DNA of 64,000 bases from assembly GCA_903911145.1 (NCBI GenBank), contig CAIWCD010000005.1, positions 1 through 64,000 on the forward strand, written 5' to 3'. Shown here piece after piece: positions 9,367 to 18,206 of this stretch; the first letter of the stretch is position 1, and each line of letters opens with the position of its first letter. Source of the DNA: an uncultured delta proteobacterium (GTDB lineage: Bacteria; Myxococcota; Myxococcia; Myxococcales; 40CM-4-68-19). The notes below the pieces were generated by a model, which searched no databases, was not told the DNA's origin, and saw only the letters and a program-made list of their open reading frames with translations. The translations under genes and the position numbers were made by a program.

Positions 9367-11655
9367 ATGCGCGACAACGCGCGAACAGGACTTCTTGTTC
9401 GCCAGGCCAGTGTTCCGCTCGCGCTCGCGTGTTGCACGGTGCTGCTCGTCGTCGGTGCGTTCGCGCCCTCGCCGCGCCACGCGATCGGACGCATCGCCTG
9501 CTGGCTTCTGCTTCTCGCTGCTGATCTTGTCTGCGCGATTCGCACCGTGCGCTTCAGGCTGCGCGCGGGGCGGGCGGATCGCGCACAGCCGCGCAACTGG
9601 TCGATCGAGACAGCGCTGCTTCTCGCCGTCTCGTCGCAGGCGCTGGTGCAACTGACGGGCGGCGTCCGAAGTCCACTGCAGCCGCTTGGCTATCTGGTCG
9701 GCGCGGGGATGATGATCGCGCTGCCTCTGCTGGTGGCTGTGCCGCTCGTGGCCGTGGTGATCGCGCTCGATGCAGCGCTCTTCTTTTCGGCTGGCGCGAT
9801 GCGCACGCAGTGGCCACTGTGGCTCGCGCAGACAGCGTTCACGATTCTCTTCGCCGCGCTCTATCACGCGCTGCTGGCGGCGCAGCTCTGGCGCGCAGGT
9901 CGTGCGGAGCGGACGGCTGTGCGGCGGCGCGTCGCTGACGCCGAGGAGCGGGCGCGCGAGCTGCGTCTGGTGGCGACGGCCGAAGCGCGCGCACGTGCCG
10001 ATGACAGCGAGAGCGGCGAGAGTCTGCTGAGTCCGATCGAGCGTGAGACGCTTGCGGCTGTCTCCGAGATGGAGAGCGCGCTCAAGGGCGCGTTGACGGT
10101 CGCCGAGGCCGCGCTCAAGCCGCACACGGTCGCGGTGTTTCTCTGCTCGCCCGATGGTGCGACGCTGCGTCTGCGCGAGTGCGTCTCGCCGACGGAGAAG
10201 CTCTTCCTGGGTCCGCTTTCTGCGCGCGAAGGTGCGCTCGGTGCGGTCCTCGCGGCAGGTCGCACGGTGCGCCTCGACGGCGATGGCCCCGCGCTCAGCT
10301 ACTACGAAGGCCGCGCGCCGGTGACCTGCTTCCTCGGCGCGCCGCTGATGGCTCGGGCTGATGGCGATCCTTTCCTCGAGAAGCCGGAGGACGATCAGGC
10401 TCCGAGCTCCGATCCGAACGCGCGTTCCAATGACGCTCTCGGCGTGCTGATCGTCGATCGGGCGACTCCATTTTCCTCGGATGAAGAGCGGGCACTTGCT
10501 GCGCTTGCTCGCGAAGTCGCGCGTGCGATCGAGTCGGAGCGCCTGCTCTTCGCGGTGCGGCGCGAGAAGGAAGAGAAGGCCCGATTCTTCCGCGCGCTCG
10601 AGGCGCTCAATCGCACGAGCTCGGCTGCCGATGCCGCGCAGGCTGCGGTCGAGCACGCGCGTTCTCTCTGCGACACGCTCGACCTCTGCGCGATAACGCT
10701 GCGCGAAGGTGGCGATGGCGCAGTGCCGTCGTTCCCTCCGCCGACGTCAGGCCAGCCCCCATCCGCACCTCCGCGCAGCCAGAGCCGCGCTCGCCATCGC
10801 ATTCTCGCCGCGCAGGGAGACGGTTCTGCGGCGCTCCAGGGCCTCACGTTCGCGGACAACCCGGGCCTCGTCTCGAACGTCGTCCGTCTCGGTGCGCCGC
10901 TTCCCGGACGCGATCTCGGCGCAATGGATCGCGTCGTGATCTTCGATGGCAACACGGTGGTTCGCGGGCTCGCGGCGCTGAAGATCTTCCCGCTGCGCGC
11001 GGGCGATGCGGTCGTCGGCACGCTCGTCTGCGGTAGCCGCACCCGCCACGGTCTTCCGATGTCTGCCCAGACGGAACTCGCGATGCTCGCGTTGCAGGCC
11101 GCGGAAGCGCTCGTGCGCGCGCGCCTCTTCGAGGAGACCGAGCGGATGGCCACGACGGACGGCCTGACGGGAATCCTCAACCGCCGCGCGATGGACGATC
11201 TACTCGCGGCCCGCTTTGCCGAAGCTGTTCGCTACAAGCGCCCGCTCGCGTTCCTTCTCTTCGATGTCGACCATTTCAAGAAGGTCAACGACGTGCACGG
11301 CCACCAGGCGGGCGACGCGGTGCTTCGCGGCGTGGCGCAGGTGGCCGCGTCCCAGGCTCGCGACAGCGATCGCGTCGCGCGCTATGGCGGCGAAGAGATG
11401 GCACTGATTCTCCCCGAGACAGACCTCGCGGGAGCGATGGTGATCGCCGAGCGCATCCGCGTTGCCGTCGCTGCCGCCGAGCACGCAACGGAAGGGGGGC
11501 CGCTCAAGGTCACGGTCAGCGCCGGTGTGTCCGTCGTCGGGCCGGGCATCGAGAAGGCGGAGCAGCTCATCGAGGCGGCAGATCAAGCGCTCTATCGAGC
11601 CAAGCAGAGCGGTCGCAATCGCTGCGTCGCCGCTCGCCCTCGCGTCGCCGCATAG
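9367..11655 (+). CDS. Membrane GAF-GAF-GGDEF diguanylate cyclase
   Basis: 762 residues. About five hydrophobic segments fill residues 15-180. Two GAF-like sensor regions follow (about 220-395 and 410-580), then a GGDEF domain opening with TDGLTGILNRR near residue 597. Diguanylate cyclases make cyclic di-GMP from two GTP. The metal-binding FDVDHFKKVND segment is present, and the signature is GGEEM (residues 674-678), with Met where Phe is usual. RDSD at 665-668, five residues upstream, fits the RxxD product-inhibition site. GGAGAG precedes the ATG at 9367. Activity is likely but the GGEEM variant leaves some doubt. Confidence 0.88.
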   Translation: MRDNARTGLLVRQASVPLALACCTVLLVVGAFAPSPRHAIGRIACWLLLLAADLVCAIRTVRFRLRAGRADRAQPRNWSIETALLLAVSSQALVQLTGGVRSPLQPLGYLVGAGMMIALPLLVAVPLVAVVIALDAALFFSAGAMRTQWPLWLAQTAFTILFAALYHALLAAQLWRAGRAERTAVRRRVADAEERARELRLVATAEARARADDSESGESLLSPIERETLAAVSEMESALKGALTVAEAALKPHTVAVFLCSPDGATLRLRECVSPTEKLFLGPLSAREGALGAVLAAGRTVRLDGDGPALSYYEGRAPVTCFLGAPLMARADGDPFLEKPEDDQAPSSDPNARSNDALGVLIVDRATPFSSDEERALAALAREVARAIESERLLFAVRREKEEKARFFRALEALNRTSSAADAAQAAVEHARSLCDTLDLCAITLREGGDGAVPSFPPPTSGQPPSAPPRSQSRARHRILAAQGDGSAALQGLTFADNPGLVSNVVRLGAPLPGRDLGAMDRVVIFDGNTVVRGLAALKIFPLRAGDAVVGTLVCGSRTRHGLPMSAQTELAMLALQAAEALVRARLFEETERMATTDGLTGILNRRAMDDLLAARFAEAVRYKRPLAFLLFDVDHFKKVNDVHGHQAGDAVLRGVAQVAASQARDSDRVARYGGEEMALILPETDLAGAMVIAERIRVAVAAAEHATEGGPLKVTVSAGVSVVGPGIEKAEQLIEAADQALYRAKQSGRNRCVAARPRVAA

Positions 11656-11772
11656 CAATCAAAAGCCACGAATCGCTCTCTCGCGTCGCTTTGTCGCTTC
11701 AATTCTCTGTCCGCTCGATCTACGCTTTTCATCTCTGCGCGATGGCGGCCAAACAGGCCTGCTGGGGAGCCC

Positions 11773-13095
11773 TTGAAAAAGAACTACGTCCTCGACACCA
11801 ACGTCCTTCTTCACGATCCGCGCGCTCTCTTCCTCTTCAAAGACAACAACGTCATCGTCCCGATCTATGTGGTCGAGGAGATCGACAAGTTCAAGCGCGA
11901 CCTCTCCGAGCTCGGCCGCAATGCGCGCCAGGTCTCACGCGATCTCGACGCGTTTCGCGAAGAGGGCGGCTCGTTGACCGAGGGCGTTGTCCTCGAGGGC
12001 GGCGGAATGCTGCGCGTGATGTTCACGCAGCGCGAGCTGCCGCGCGAGTTGATGAACGGGCACCTCGTCGACAATCGCATCCTTGCGCTCGCCATCGACG
12101 TGAAGGAGCGCGAGCCGAATCTGAAGTGCGTCTTCATTACCAAGGATATCAACCTCCGCATCCGCGCCGACGCGCTCGGCCTGCAGTGCGAGGATTACAA
12201 GAACGACAAGATCGAGAGCTCCGAGCTCTACATGGGTGTTCGCGAGATCGCGGTCGACAAGTCCGACATCGATCACTTCTACGAGCACGGCGAACTGCCG
12301 CTCGCTGAAAATATGGCCTCGGTCTGCCCGAACGAGTTCGCGCTGCTCAAGGATCGCGCGTCGCCGACCCATACGGCGCTGGCCAAGTTTAATCCCAATA
12401 AAGGGCGTTTCGTCCCGCTCCTTCGCTCATTAAAAGAGGGTGCGTGGGGGTTGAGGCCGCGCAATAAGGAACAGAGCTTCGCGCTCGATCTCTTATTAAA
12501 CGACGAGATTAAGCTGGTCACGATTGTCGGCAAGGCCGGCACGGGCAAGACGCTGCTCGCGATCGCTGCTGGCCTGCACAAGGTCATGGAGGAGCAGGTC
12601 CTCCAGAAGATGCTCGTCTCGCGTCCGGTTTTCCCGCTCGGCAAGGACATCGGCTATCTCCCTGGCTCGGTCGAGGAGAAGCTCAATCCCTGGATGCAGC
12701 CGATCTACGACAACGTCGAGTTTCTAATGGGCTTATCCCGGGCCGATAAGAAGGCCGGCCGCAGCTATAAGGAACTCATCGACCTCGGCATGATCGCGAT
12801 CGAGCCGCTGACGTATATCCGCGGCCGCTCGATTCCCAACCAGTACATCATTGTCGACGAGGCGCAGAACTTAACGCCGCACGAGGTGAAGACGATCATC
12901 ACGCGCGTCGGCGATAACACCAAGATCGTGCTGACCGGCGACCCGTACCAGATCGACAATCCATTCGTGGACGCGACCAACAATGGGCTCATTCACGTCG
13001 TGAACAAGTTCAAGAATGAGAAGCTCGCGGGGCACATCACGCTCACCAAGGGCGAGCGCTCGGCTCTGGCGGAGCTGGCCTCGAACGTCCTTTGA
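11773..13095 (+). CDS. phoH: PhoH family protein: PIN domain plus PhoH ATPase
   Basis: 440 residues of the PIN-PhoH (PhoH2) type, which joins a PIN ribonuclease to an ATP-dependent RNA helicase-like domain. The N-terminal PIN domain (about 1-140) opens with YVLDTNVLLHDP, carrying the first acidic metal ligand. The PhoH domain (about 225-440) has Walker A GKAGTGKT near residue 253, the Walker B-like IIVDEAQN and TGDPYQID. The start is TTG at 11773, preceded by GGGGAG. The next gene overlaps its stop by 4 bases (TTGA), so the two are translationally coupled. Confidence 0.92.
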   Translation: MKKNYVLDTNVLLHDPRALFLFKDNNVIVPIYVVEEIDKFKRDLSELGRNARQVSRDLDAFREEGGSLTEGVVLEGGGMLRVMFTQRELPRELMNGHLVDNRILALAIDVKEREPNLKCVFITKDINLRIRADALGLQCEDYKNDKIESSELYMGVREIAVDKSDIDHFYEHGELPLAENMASVCPNEFALLKDRASPTHTALAKFNPNKGRFVPLLRSLKEGAWGLRPRNKEQSFALDLLLNDEIKLVTIVGKAGTGKTLLAIAAGLHKVMEEQVLQKMLVSRPVFPLGKDIGYLPGSVEEKLNPWMQPIYDNVEFLMGLSRADKKAGRSYKELIDLGMIAIEPLTYIRGRSIPNQYIIVDEAQNLTPHEVKTIITRVGDNTKIVLTGDPYQIDNPFVDATNNGLIHVVNKFKNEKLAGHITLTKGERSALAELASNVL

Positions 13096-13406
13096 GCGGG
13101 TCCGATGAGAACGCGGCGAGCGGGAAGTCCGCGCCCAGCGAGGCTCCGCGCGCGAAGATCGACTACCCGACCTATTACACGTTCAAGGCGCTCGGCCTGA
13201 CGGGGGGCGTGCGCGGGCCGATGCTCGCGATGCTGCGGACCGTGCTGGGCGCGGACTCAGTGGGCGACGAGGCCGTCACGGCGCGGCCGTCGAGCGGCGG
13301 CAAGTACGAGTCGATCAGTGTGAGCGTCTATCTGCGCAGCGAGGACGAGCGGCGGCGGATCTACGAGGCGTTTCACCTCGAGAAATCGTTCGTCTGGTAT
13401 CTGTAA
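13092..13406 (+). CDS. DUF493 (YbeD-like) small protein
   Basis: 104 residues. After a Ser/Ala-rich tail the core (about 22-104) matches the DUF493/YbeD fold, a small alpha/beta domain of unknown function resembling regulatory ACT-like domains: YPTYYTFKALG at the start, KYESISVSVYLRSEDERRRIYEAF near the end. It starts at TTG 13092, overlapping the phoH stop, so it depends on upstream translation. The family is conserved but has no proven reaction; coupling to PhoH suggests a helper role, which is inference. Confidence 0.72.
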   Translation: MSGSDENAASGKSAPSEAPRAKIDYPTYYTFKALGLTGGVRGPMLAMLRTVLGADSVGDEAVTARPSSGGKYESISVSVYLRSEDERRRIYEAFHLEKSFVWYL

Positions 13407-13412
13407 GGCGCG

Positions 13413-14234
13413 ATGGGAACCTGGGCGACCAGCATTCGTTCCAACGACGCGTTCGCGGATATCTACGACGAGTTTATCGACCGACATAACGACGGCCTCG
13501 CTGCGCAGGAAATCACCGCGCGGCTGATCGCAGAGAATCAAGAGAGCATTCGCACGCCGGAATATGCGCCGAACTTCTGGTTCGCGATCGCGAGCGCGCA
13601 GTGGGAGTGCAAGGCACTCGACCCGGCCGTGCTTGCCATGGTTGAGCGGATTGTTCGCACCGGCGACGATCTGCGGATCTGGAAACAGCAGGATGCAACG
13701 CCTGCGGATCTGAAGAAGCGTGAACAGGCGCTTGAAGAGTTTCTCGCGAAGCTCAAGACGGAGAAGAGCAAGCCGCGCAGACGAGTGAAGAAGCGGCTCT
13801 TCTCCTCGCTCTTCAAGAGGGGCGATTGCCTGACGTATCGGATGGACAACGGCAACTATGGCGGCGCGTTTGTCTTGACGGACGAGCAGAACACGGAGAC
13901 CGGAGCGAACCTCATCGCGGTGACGACGATCAATGCGCCGATGCGTCCCACGCTCGATGATTTCAGGAGCGCGGAAATCTACGTGCAGCGCGACAACAAC
14001 CAGCACTTCGATCGGCCGAGGATTGGTTGCTTCGGGGCGTGGCAATTCACGCCGGGCGCGGTTGAGATCAGAGTTGTCGGTCAGTTGCCGATCCGGAATG
14101 AGTATTCAAATCATTCAAGCACGACCCTCGGATTTGGCTGGGCGACGCTGAAATCCGCGATTCCGCAGCGGCGTGAATACGAGGGGAAGAACGGGGTGGC
14201 GACTCTGCGCGTGATGCTGAGCGAGTGGACGTGA
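13413..14234 (+). CDS. Unrecognised protein, DUF4259-like start and Imm26-like C-terminal half
   Basis: 273 residues, no signal peptide or membrane segment. The N-terminus (MGTWATSIRSNDAFADIYDE) recalls DUF4259 proteins, which begin MGxWGxGxFxNDxA. A basic segment (about 115-138) precedes a beta-rich second half starting FKRGDCLTYRMDNGNYGGAFV, resembling Imm26-type immunity domains. Both resemblances are weak and by eye. AAGG lies 5 bases before the ATG, 6 bases after the DUF493 stop. If the immunity resemblance holds, this would be an orphan immunity-like gene: no toxin gene lies beside it. Function unknown. Confidence 0.7.
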   Translation: MGTWATSIRSNDAFADIYDEFIDRHNDGLAAQEITARLIAENQESIRTPEYAPNFWFAIASAQWECKALDPAVLAMVERIVRTGDDLRIWKQQDATPADLKKREQALEEFLAKLKTEKSKPRRRVKKRLFSSLFKRGDCLTYRMDNGNYGGAFVLTDEQNTETGANLIAVTTINAPMRPTLDDFRSAEIYVQRDNNQHFDRPRIGCFGAWQFTPGAVEIRVVGQLPIRNEYSNHSSTTLGFGWATLKSAIPQRREYEGKNGVATLRVMLSEWT

Positions 14235-14252
14235 TGAGCGCGCGAGCGCCTC

Positions 14253-15077
14253 TTATCGAATCTTCTCGCCCGCGTCGGAGCAGGCCGAACTGAGCAATCC
14301 GAACGGATCGAGTTCTCGCGGATAGTCAACGCGCATCAGCGTGAGCCCATGCGGCGGCGCGCACGCTCCCATCCAGGGCCGCGCGCGGGCGGCGAGTCGG
14401 GCGAGCGAATCGGGCTCGGCCAGGCCCAGCGCGATCGCGGCGAGATGGCCCGCCAGATTGCGCACTTGATGTTTGCGAAAGGCCGGCCCCGCTACGGAGA
14501 GCGCGCAGCGTGTGGCGTCGGCTGAATCGATCGCGATGTTCCATTGCGCGAGCGGCGGAGCAGGGCGGCGATCCGTCGAGGGAGAAGAGAGGCCCGGCAG
14601 CGCGTCGAGTTTGCTCATCTCCTCGAGTGCAGCGCGCGCGCGCGACCAATCAGGCATCGCGGTTGGGCCGAGCTGAAACGCGTCCCGCGACTCCATCGAA
14701 ATTGGCGCGCCCCAGCTGAAGCGATAGCGGTAGCTCTTGCCGATCGCGCTCGAGCGCGCATGGAAGGATGGATGGGCGAGCGATGCGGCGCGCACCGTGA
14801 CCGAAGAGGGAAGCAGCGATCGGAGCGAAGCGGAGAGCTGCTCCACGGCAGCCTCTGTCGCGACCGCCTCCTTCACGAAATGGCAGACCTGGCCTTGCGC
14901 GTGAACGCCTGCATCGGTCCGCGCGGCGCCGAAGATCTGCACTTTGCGGTCGAGTGATTCGCCGAGTGCGCGCTCGATCGCCTCCTGGATCGTCGGCATC
15001 CCGGGCTGTCGCTGCCAGCCGCGAAACGCGCTGCCGTCGTAGGCAAGCAGCAGCGCGCACGGGAGTCGATTTGCCAC
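14253..15077 (-). CDS. truA: tRNA pseudouridine(38-40) synthase TruA
   Basis: 274 residues, usual length for TruA, which converts uridines 38-40 of the tRNA anticodon arm to pseudouridine. Visible signatures are LLAYDGSAFRGWQRQP near the N-terminus, GAARTDAGVHAQGQV (about residues 50-64) with the catalytic Asp of RTDAGVHA, and FRKHQVRNLAGHL near residue 200. The GTG start at 15077 directly precedes ANRLPCALLLAYDG. It is divergent from clpX and convergent with the preceding gene (18 bases between stops). Confidence 0.93.
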   Translation of the reverse strand: MANRLPCALLLAYDGSAFRGWQRQPGMPTIQEAIERALGESLDRKVQIFGAARTDAGVHAQGQVCHFVKEAVATEAAVEQLSASLRSLLPSSVTVRAASLAHPSFHARSSAIGKSYRYRFSWGAPISMESRDAFQLGPTAMPDWSRARAALEEMSKLDALPGLSSPSTDRRPAPPLAQWNIAIDSADATRCALSVAGPAFRKHQVRNLAGHLAAIALGLAEPDSLARLAARARPWMGACAPPHGLTLMRVDYPRELDPFGLLSSACSDAGEKIR

Positions 15078-15162
15078 CTGTGATTTCTCTCATGCCACGC
15101 GAGTTCGCCTCAAGGCAGGAGCGAAATGAGCCGATGAGTGTGCATGGCCCCCACTCCTTTTT

Positions 15163-15192
15163 TTGGCGCATCGCGACTCCAGCCGGTATGCT
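15163..15192 (+). promoter_or_regulatory. Possible clpX promoter
   Basis: TTGGCG (15163-15168) and TATGCT (15187-15192) are 18 bases apart in the 204-base spacer between truA and clpX, about 88 bases before the clpX start. The match is moderate. The rest of the spacer shows no other clear element apart from the clpX ribosome binding site. Confidence 0.35.
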
Positions 15193-15280
15193 GCAGCTGT
15201 CCTTCGCTTCCGCGAGGGGACGCCAGCGGTTGCTGCAGGATCGTCCCGGCGCGTAGAGTGACTGGAGTGGAGGTGTGACG

Positions 15281-16573
15281 GTGAGCCGGAAGGACAGTCA
15301 TCATCACGGAAACTTGTCCTGCTCGTTCTGCGGCAAGGGCCAGCGCGAGGTGCGTAAGCTCATCGCCGGGCCGACCGTCTACATCTGCGACGAGTGCATC
15401 AAGCTCTGCAACGACATCATCGCCGAGGAGAGCGAGCGCGAGGAGTCGCGGCCTGCGGTTGCGCTGCCTGCTCCTCTCGAGATCAAGACGTTCCTCGACG
15501 ACTATGTGATCGGCCAGGATCGCGCCAAGCGCATCCTCGCAGTGGCCGTCTACAATCACTACAAGCGCATCTATTCGAAGAAGCCGGCCAAGCAGCGCCC
15601 GGGCGTGGCGTCGGCGCGCGCGCAGACCGACTCGGAAGTCGAGCTGCAGAAGTCGAACATCCTGCTCATCGGGCCCACGGGTTCCGGGAAGACGCTGCTC
15701 GCGCAGTCGCTCGCGCGCTTTCTGAACGTTCCGTTCACCATCGCGGACGCGACCTCACTCACCGAGGCGGGATACGTCGGCGAGGACGTCGAGAACATCG
15801 TTCAGAATCTTCTGCACGCGGCCGACTACGACGTCGAGAAGGCCCAGCGCGGCATCGTCTACATCGACGAGATCGACAAGATCGCGCGTCGCGGAGACAC
15901 GCCGAGCGCGACTCGAGATGTCGGCGGCGAAGGCGTCCAGCAGGCGCTGCTGAAGATCATCGAAGGCACGCGCGCCAACGTCACTCCGCGCGGCGGCAAG
16001 AAGTACAATCAACAAGAATATGTGCAGGTCGACACGACCAACATTCTCTTCATCTGCGGCGGCGCCTTCTACGGCATCGAGCAGGTGGTCAAGCGCCGCA
16101 CCGCCGACAAGGGGCTCGGTTTCGGCGCGCAGGTCTCCTCGAAGGACGAGCGCGGCGTCGGCGAGATGCTCGCGCTGATCGAACCGGCCGACCTGACCAA
16201 GTTTGGAATGATTCCCGAGTTCGTCGGCCGTCTGCCGATGCTCGCGACGCTCGACGATCTCACCGAGGAGGATCTCGTCACGATCCTCACGCAGCCGAAG
16301 AACGCGCTCATCAAGCAGTACCAGAAGCTCTTCGAGATGGAGCGCGTGAAGCTCGTCTTCTCGAAGGAGAGCTTGCGGGCGATTGCGCAGGAGGCGATGC
16401 GGCGCAAGGCTGGTGCGCGCGGACTGCGGGCGATCATGGAGAACGCGATGCTGGATATCCAGTACGACGTTCCCTATCGAGACGGCATCAAGGAGTGCAA
16501 GATTTCCGAGGGAGTGATTCTTCGCGGCGAGGAGCCGGCGCTGCAGTTCGAGAAGGATCGCAAGACAGCTTGA
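15281..16573 (+). CDS. clpX: ATP-dependent Clp protease ATP-binding subunit ClpX
   Basis: ClpX unfolds tagged proteins and feeds them to ClpP. The N-terminal zinc-binding domain shows CSFCGK and CDEC. The AAA+ domain shows Walker A GPTGSGKT (near residue 128), [12 protein letters not shown] (Walker B) and sensor/Arg-finger regions, and the protein ends in the usual alpha subdomain ([15 protein letters not shown]). An in-frame GTG at 15275 would give 432 residues, but GGAGG at 15269-15273 lies 7 bases from the GTG at 15281 and only 1 base from the first, so I choose 15281 (430 residues). clpP and tig are not next to it, unlike in many bacteria. Confidence 0.95.
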   Translation: MSRKDSHHHGNLSCSFCGKGQREVRKLIAGPTVYICDECIKLCNDIIAEESEREESRPAVALPAPLEIKTFLDDYVIGQDRAKRILAVAVYNHYKRIYSKKPAKQRPGVASARAQTDSEVELQKSNILLIGPTGSGKTLLAQSLARFLNVPFTIADATSLTEAGYVGEDVENIVQNLLHAADYDVEKAQRGIVYIDEIDKIARRGDTPSATRDVGGEGVQQALLKIIEGTRANVTPRGGKKYNQQEYVQVDTTNILFICGGAFYGIEQVVKRRTADKGLGFGAQVSSKDERGVGEMLALIEPADLTKFGMIPEFVGRLPMLATLDDLTEEDLVTILTQPKNALIKQYQKLFEMERVKLVFSKESLRAIAQEAMRRKAGARGLRAIMENAMLDIQYDVPYRDGIKECKISEGVILRGEEPALQFEKDRKTA

Positions 16574-16631
16574 ATTGAAACCGGAAGAGCGCGCGCCCGC
16601 ACTGGTGGCGGTCGCGGCGAGGTTTCGGTGG

Positions 16632-16660
16632 GGTCGGCGAAATGCCGGCCTTTTGTTTTT
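16632..16660 (+). terminator. Rho-independent terminator after clpX
   Basis: GGTCGGC and GCCGGCC pair over 7 bp (one G-T pair) around a GAAAT loop at 16632-16650, followed by TTTTGTTTTT at 16651-16660. It sits 58 bases after the clpX stop, between convergent genes. Confidence 0.85.
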
Positions 16661-16676
16661 CTGGAGTCCGCTTCGA

Positions 16677-18188
16677 TTAATGCTGCGTCACGCGCACGGT
16701 GGTCTTCATCTGCTTGCCCGTGTCGACGTCGCGCGCACTCATCGTGAGAATCCCCTCGATGCTCACGTTGAAGGTGATCTCGAGCTGCGCCGCTCCAGCG
16801 GGGCCTGCGCGCAATCCAGAGAAGAGGAAGTCGCCGAGCAGCTCGTTGTGCGAGACCTCGGGGTTGTCGCCCTGGAAGATGCGCATCGCCACTTCGGTCT
16901 GGCCGTCGTAGCTGGTGGTCGCGTCGATCACCTTCGCGTTCGGGATCGCTGCGTTGCGCGTGAAGACGGTGTGGAACTCGCCCCCCGCGCGCTCGATGCC
17001 AATCGCCATCGGGAGCACGTCGAGCAGCTGCAGCCGCAGGGAAGAGTTGTCGAGCAGCGACTCGCCGTAGAGCGCCGCGCCGATCGCCACGGCCTCGTCG
17101 GGATGAACGCCCTTGCTCGGCGGCTTGCCGAACATCGCGGTGAGCCGATCCTGCACGCACGGCATGCGCGTCTGGCCGCCGACGAGGAGGAGCTGGTCGA
17201 CCGTTTGGGGCGTCATCCCCGCGTCCTTCAGAACGCGCTCGAGGATCACCACCGTGCGATCGACGAGCGGACCGGTGAGCTCCTCGAGCATCTTGCGCGT
17301 GAAGGTGAAGTCGATGTTGAGCGGCTGCCCCTGCGGCGTCATCGTCACGAAGGGCACCGAGAAGCGCGCCGATTCGCGGAACGAGAGATCGATCTTCGTG
17401 CGCTCCGCGAGATCCTTGATCCGCTGCATCGCGACTGGGTCGTTCGAGAGATCGATCTTGTGCTGGGCGGAAAACTGTTCAAGCACGTGCTCGATGATCG
17501 CCTGATCGAAATCCAATCCGCCGAGGAAGATGTCTCCGCCTGTGGCCTTTACCTCGAAGACGCGATCGCGGATCTCGATGATCGAGACGTCGAAGGTGCC
17601 CCCGCCGAGATCGTAGATCACCACGGTCTCGTGCAGATTCTTCCCGATGCCGTAGGCGAGCGCGGCCGCGGTCGGCTCGTTGATGATGCGCGCGACCTCG
17701 AGGCCAACCAGCTTGCCGGCATCCTTGACCGCCTGCCGCTGGCGATCGCTGAAGTAGGCCGGCACGGTGACGACAGCGCGCGTGACCTTCTCTTGCAGAT
17801 GGTCCTGCGCGATGCTGACGATCTTGCCGAGGATCTTCGAGCTGATTTCGGCGAGGCGGAAGTTCCTGTTCCCGACGTCGAGAAGCACGTCGTTGCGCTC
17901 GCCCGGCTTCATCCCGTAGGCGACCTGGCCCTTCATCTGCTCGACGACATCCGATGCATAGGAGCGGCCGATCAATCGCTTGCTTGCATAGACGGTATTG
18001 CGCGGATTGAGCTGCCACTGGCGTTTTGCCTCGTGGCCGATCAGCTCGTTCCCTTTCTCGTCGATGGCGAAGATCGAGGGAATGATCGACTCGCCGCCCT
18101 TATATGGAATGAGCTTGACCGAGCCGTTTGTCGCGATGGCCGCGCAGCTGTTGGTGGTGCCGAGGTCAATGCCGATGATCTTGCTCAC
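16677..18188 (-). CDS. Hsp70 (DnaK-like) protein without the helical lid
   Basis: 503 residues. The nucleotide-binding domain shows IIGIDLGTTNSCAAI at the N-terminus, VTVPAYF, the INEPTAAALAYG segment, DLGGGTFDVS and LLVGGQTRMP. A linker like that of DnaK (LQLLDVLPMAIGIE) leads to the beta-sandwich substrate-binding domain, and the protein stops right after it (MSARDVDTGKQMKTTVRV). The roughly 130-residue helical lid and tail of a 640-residue DnaK are missing, so this is a specialised Hsp70, not the housekeeping DnaK. The GTG at 18188 starts the conserved SKIIGIDLG segment and has TATCGT 7 bases upstream. It is divergent from prkA, with 18 bases between start codons. Confidence 0.9.
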   Translation of the reverse strand: MSKIIGIDLGTTNSCAAIATNGSVKLIPYKGGESIIPSIFAIDEKGNELIGHEAKRQWQLNPRNTVYASKRLIGRSYASDVVEQMKGQVAYGMKPGERNDVLLDVGNRNFRLAEISSKILGKIVSIAQDHLQEKVTRAVVTVPAYFSDRQRQAVKDAGKLVGLEVARIINEPTAAALAYGIGKNLHETVVIYDLGGGTFDVSIIEIRDRVFEVKATGGDIFLGGLDFDQAIIEHVLEQFSAQHKIDLSNDPVAMQRIKDLAERTKIDLSFRESARFSVPFVTMTPQGQPLNIDFTFTRKMLEELTGPLVDRTVVILERVLKDAGMTPQTVDQLLLVGGQTRMPCVQDRLTAMFGKPPSKGVHPDEAVAIGAALYGESLLDNSSLRLQLLDVLPMAIGIERAGGEFHTVFTRNAAIPNAKVIDATTSYDGQTEVAMRIFQGDNPEVSHNELLGDFLFSGLRAGPAGAAQLEITFNVSIEGILTMSARDVDTGKQMKTTVRVTQH

Positions 18189-18194
18189 GGGTGT

Positions 18195-18201
18195 TACGAT
18201 A
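18195..18201. promoter_or_regulatory. Overlapping divergent -10-like boxes for hsp70 and prkA
   Basis: On the plus strand TACGAT (18195-18200) lies 6 bases before the prkA ATG at 18207. On the minus strand TATCGT (18201-18196) lies 7 bases before the hsp70 GTG at 18188. The two hexamers share five base pairs. Both fit TANNNT, so both transcripts would start at or near the start codon. I see no good -35 box on either side. Confidence 0.5.
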
Positions 18202-18206
18202 TCACG

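Noticed and set aside
16575-18206. Long plus-strand frame joined in front of prkA, about 540 codons
   Set aside because: It is antisense to the clearly coding hsp70 gene, has no family features and is a frame effect of high-GC codon use. prkA homology starts at 18207.
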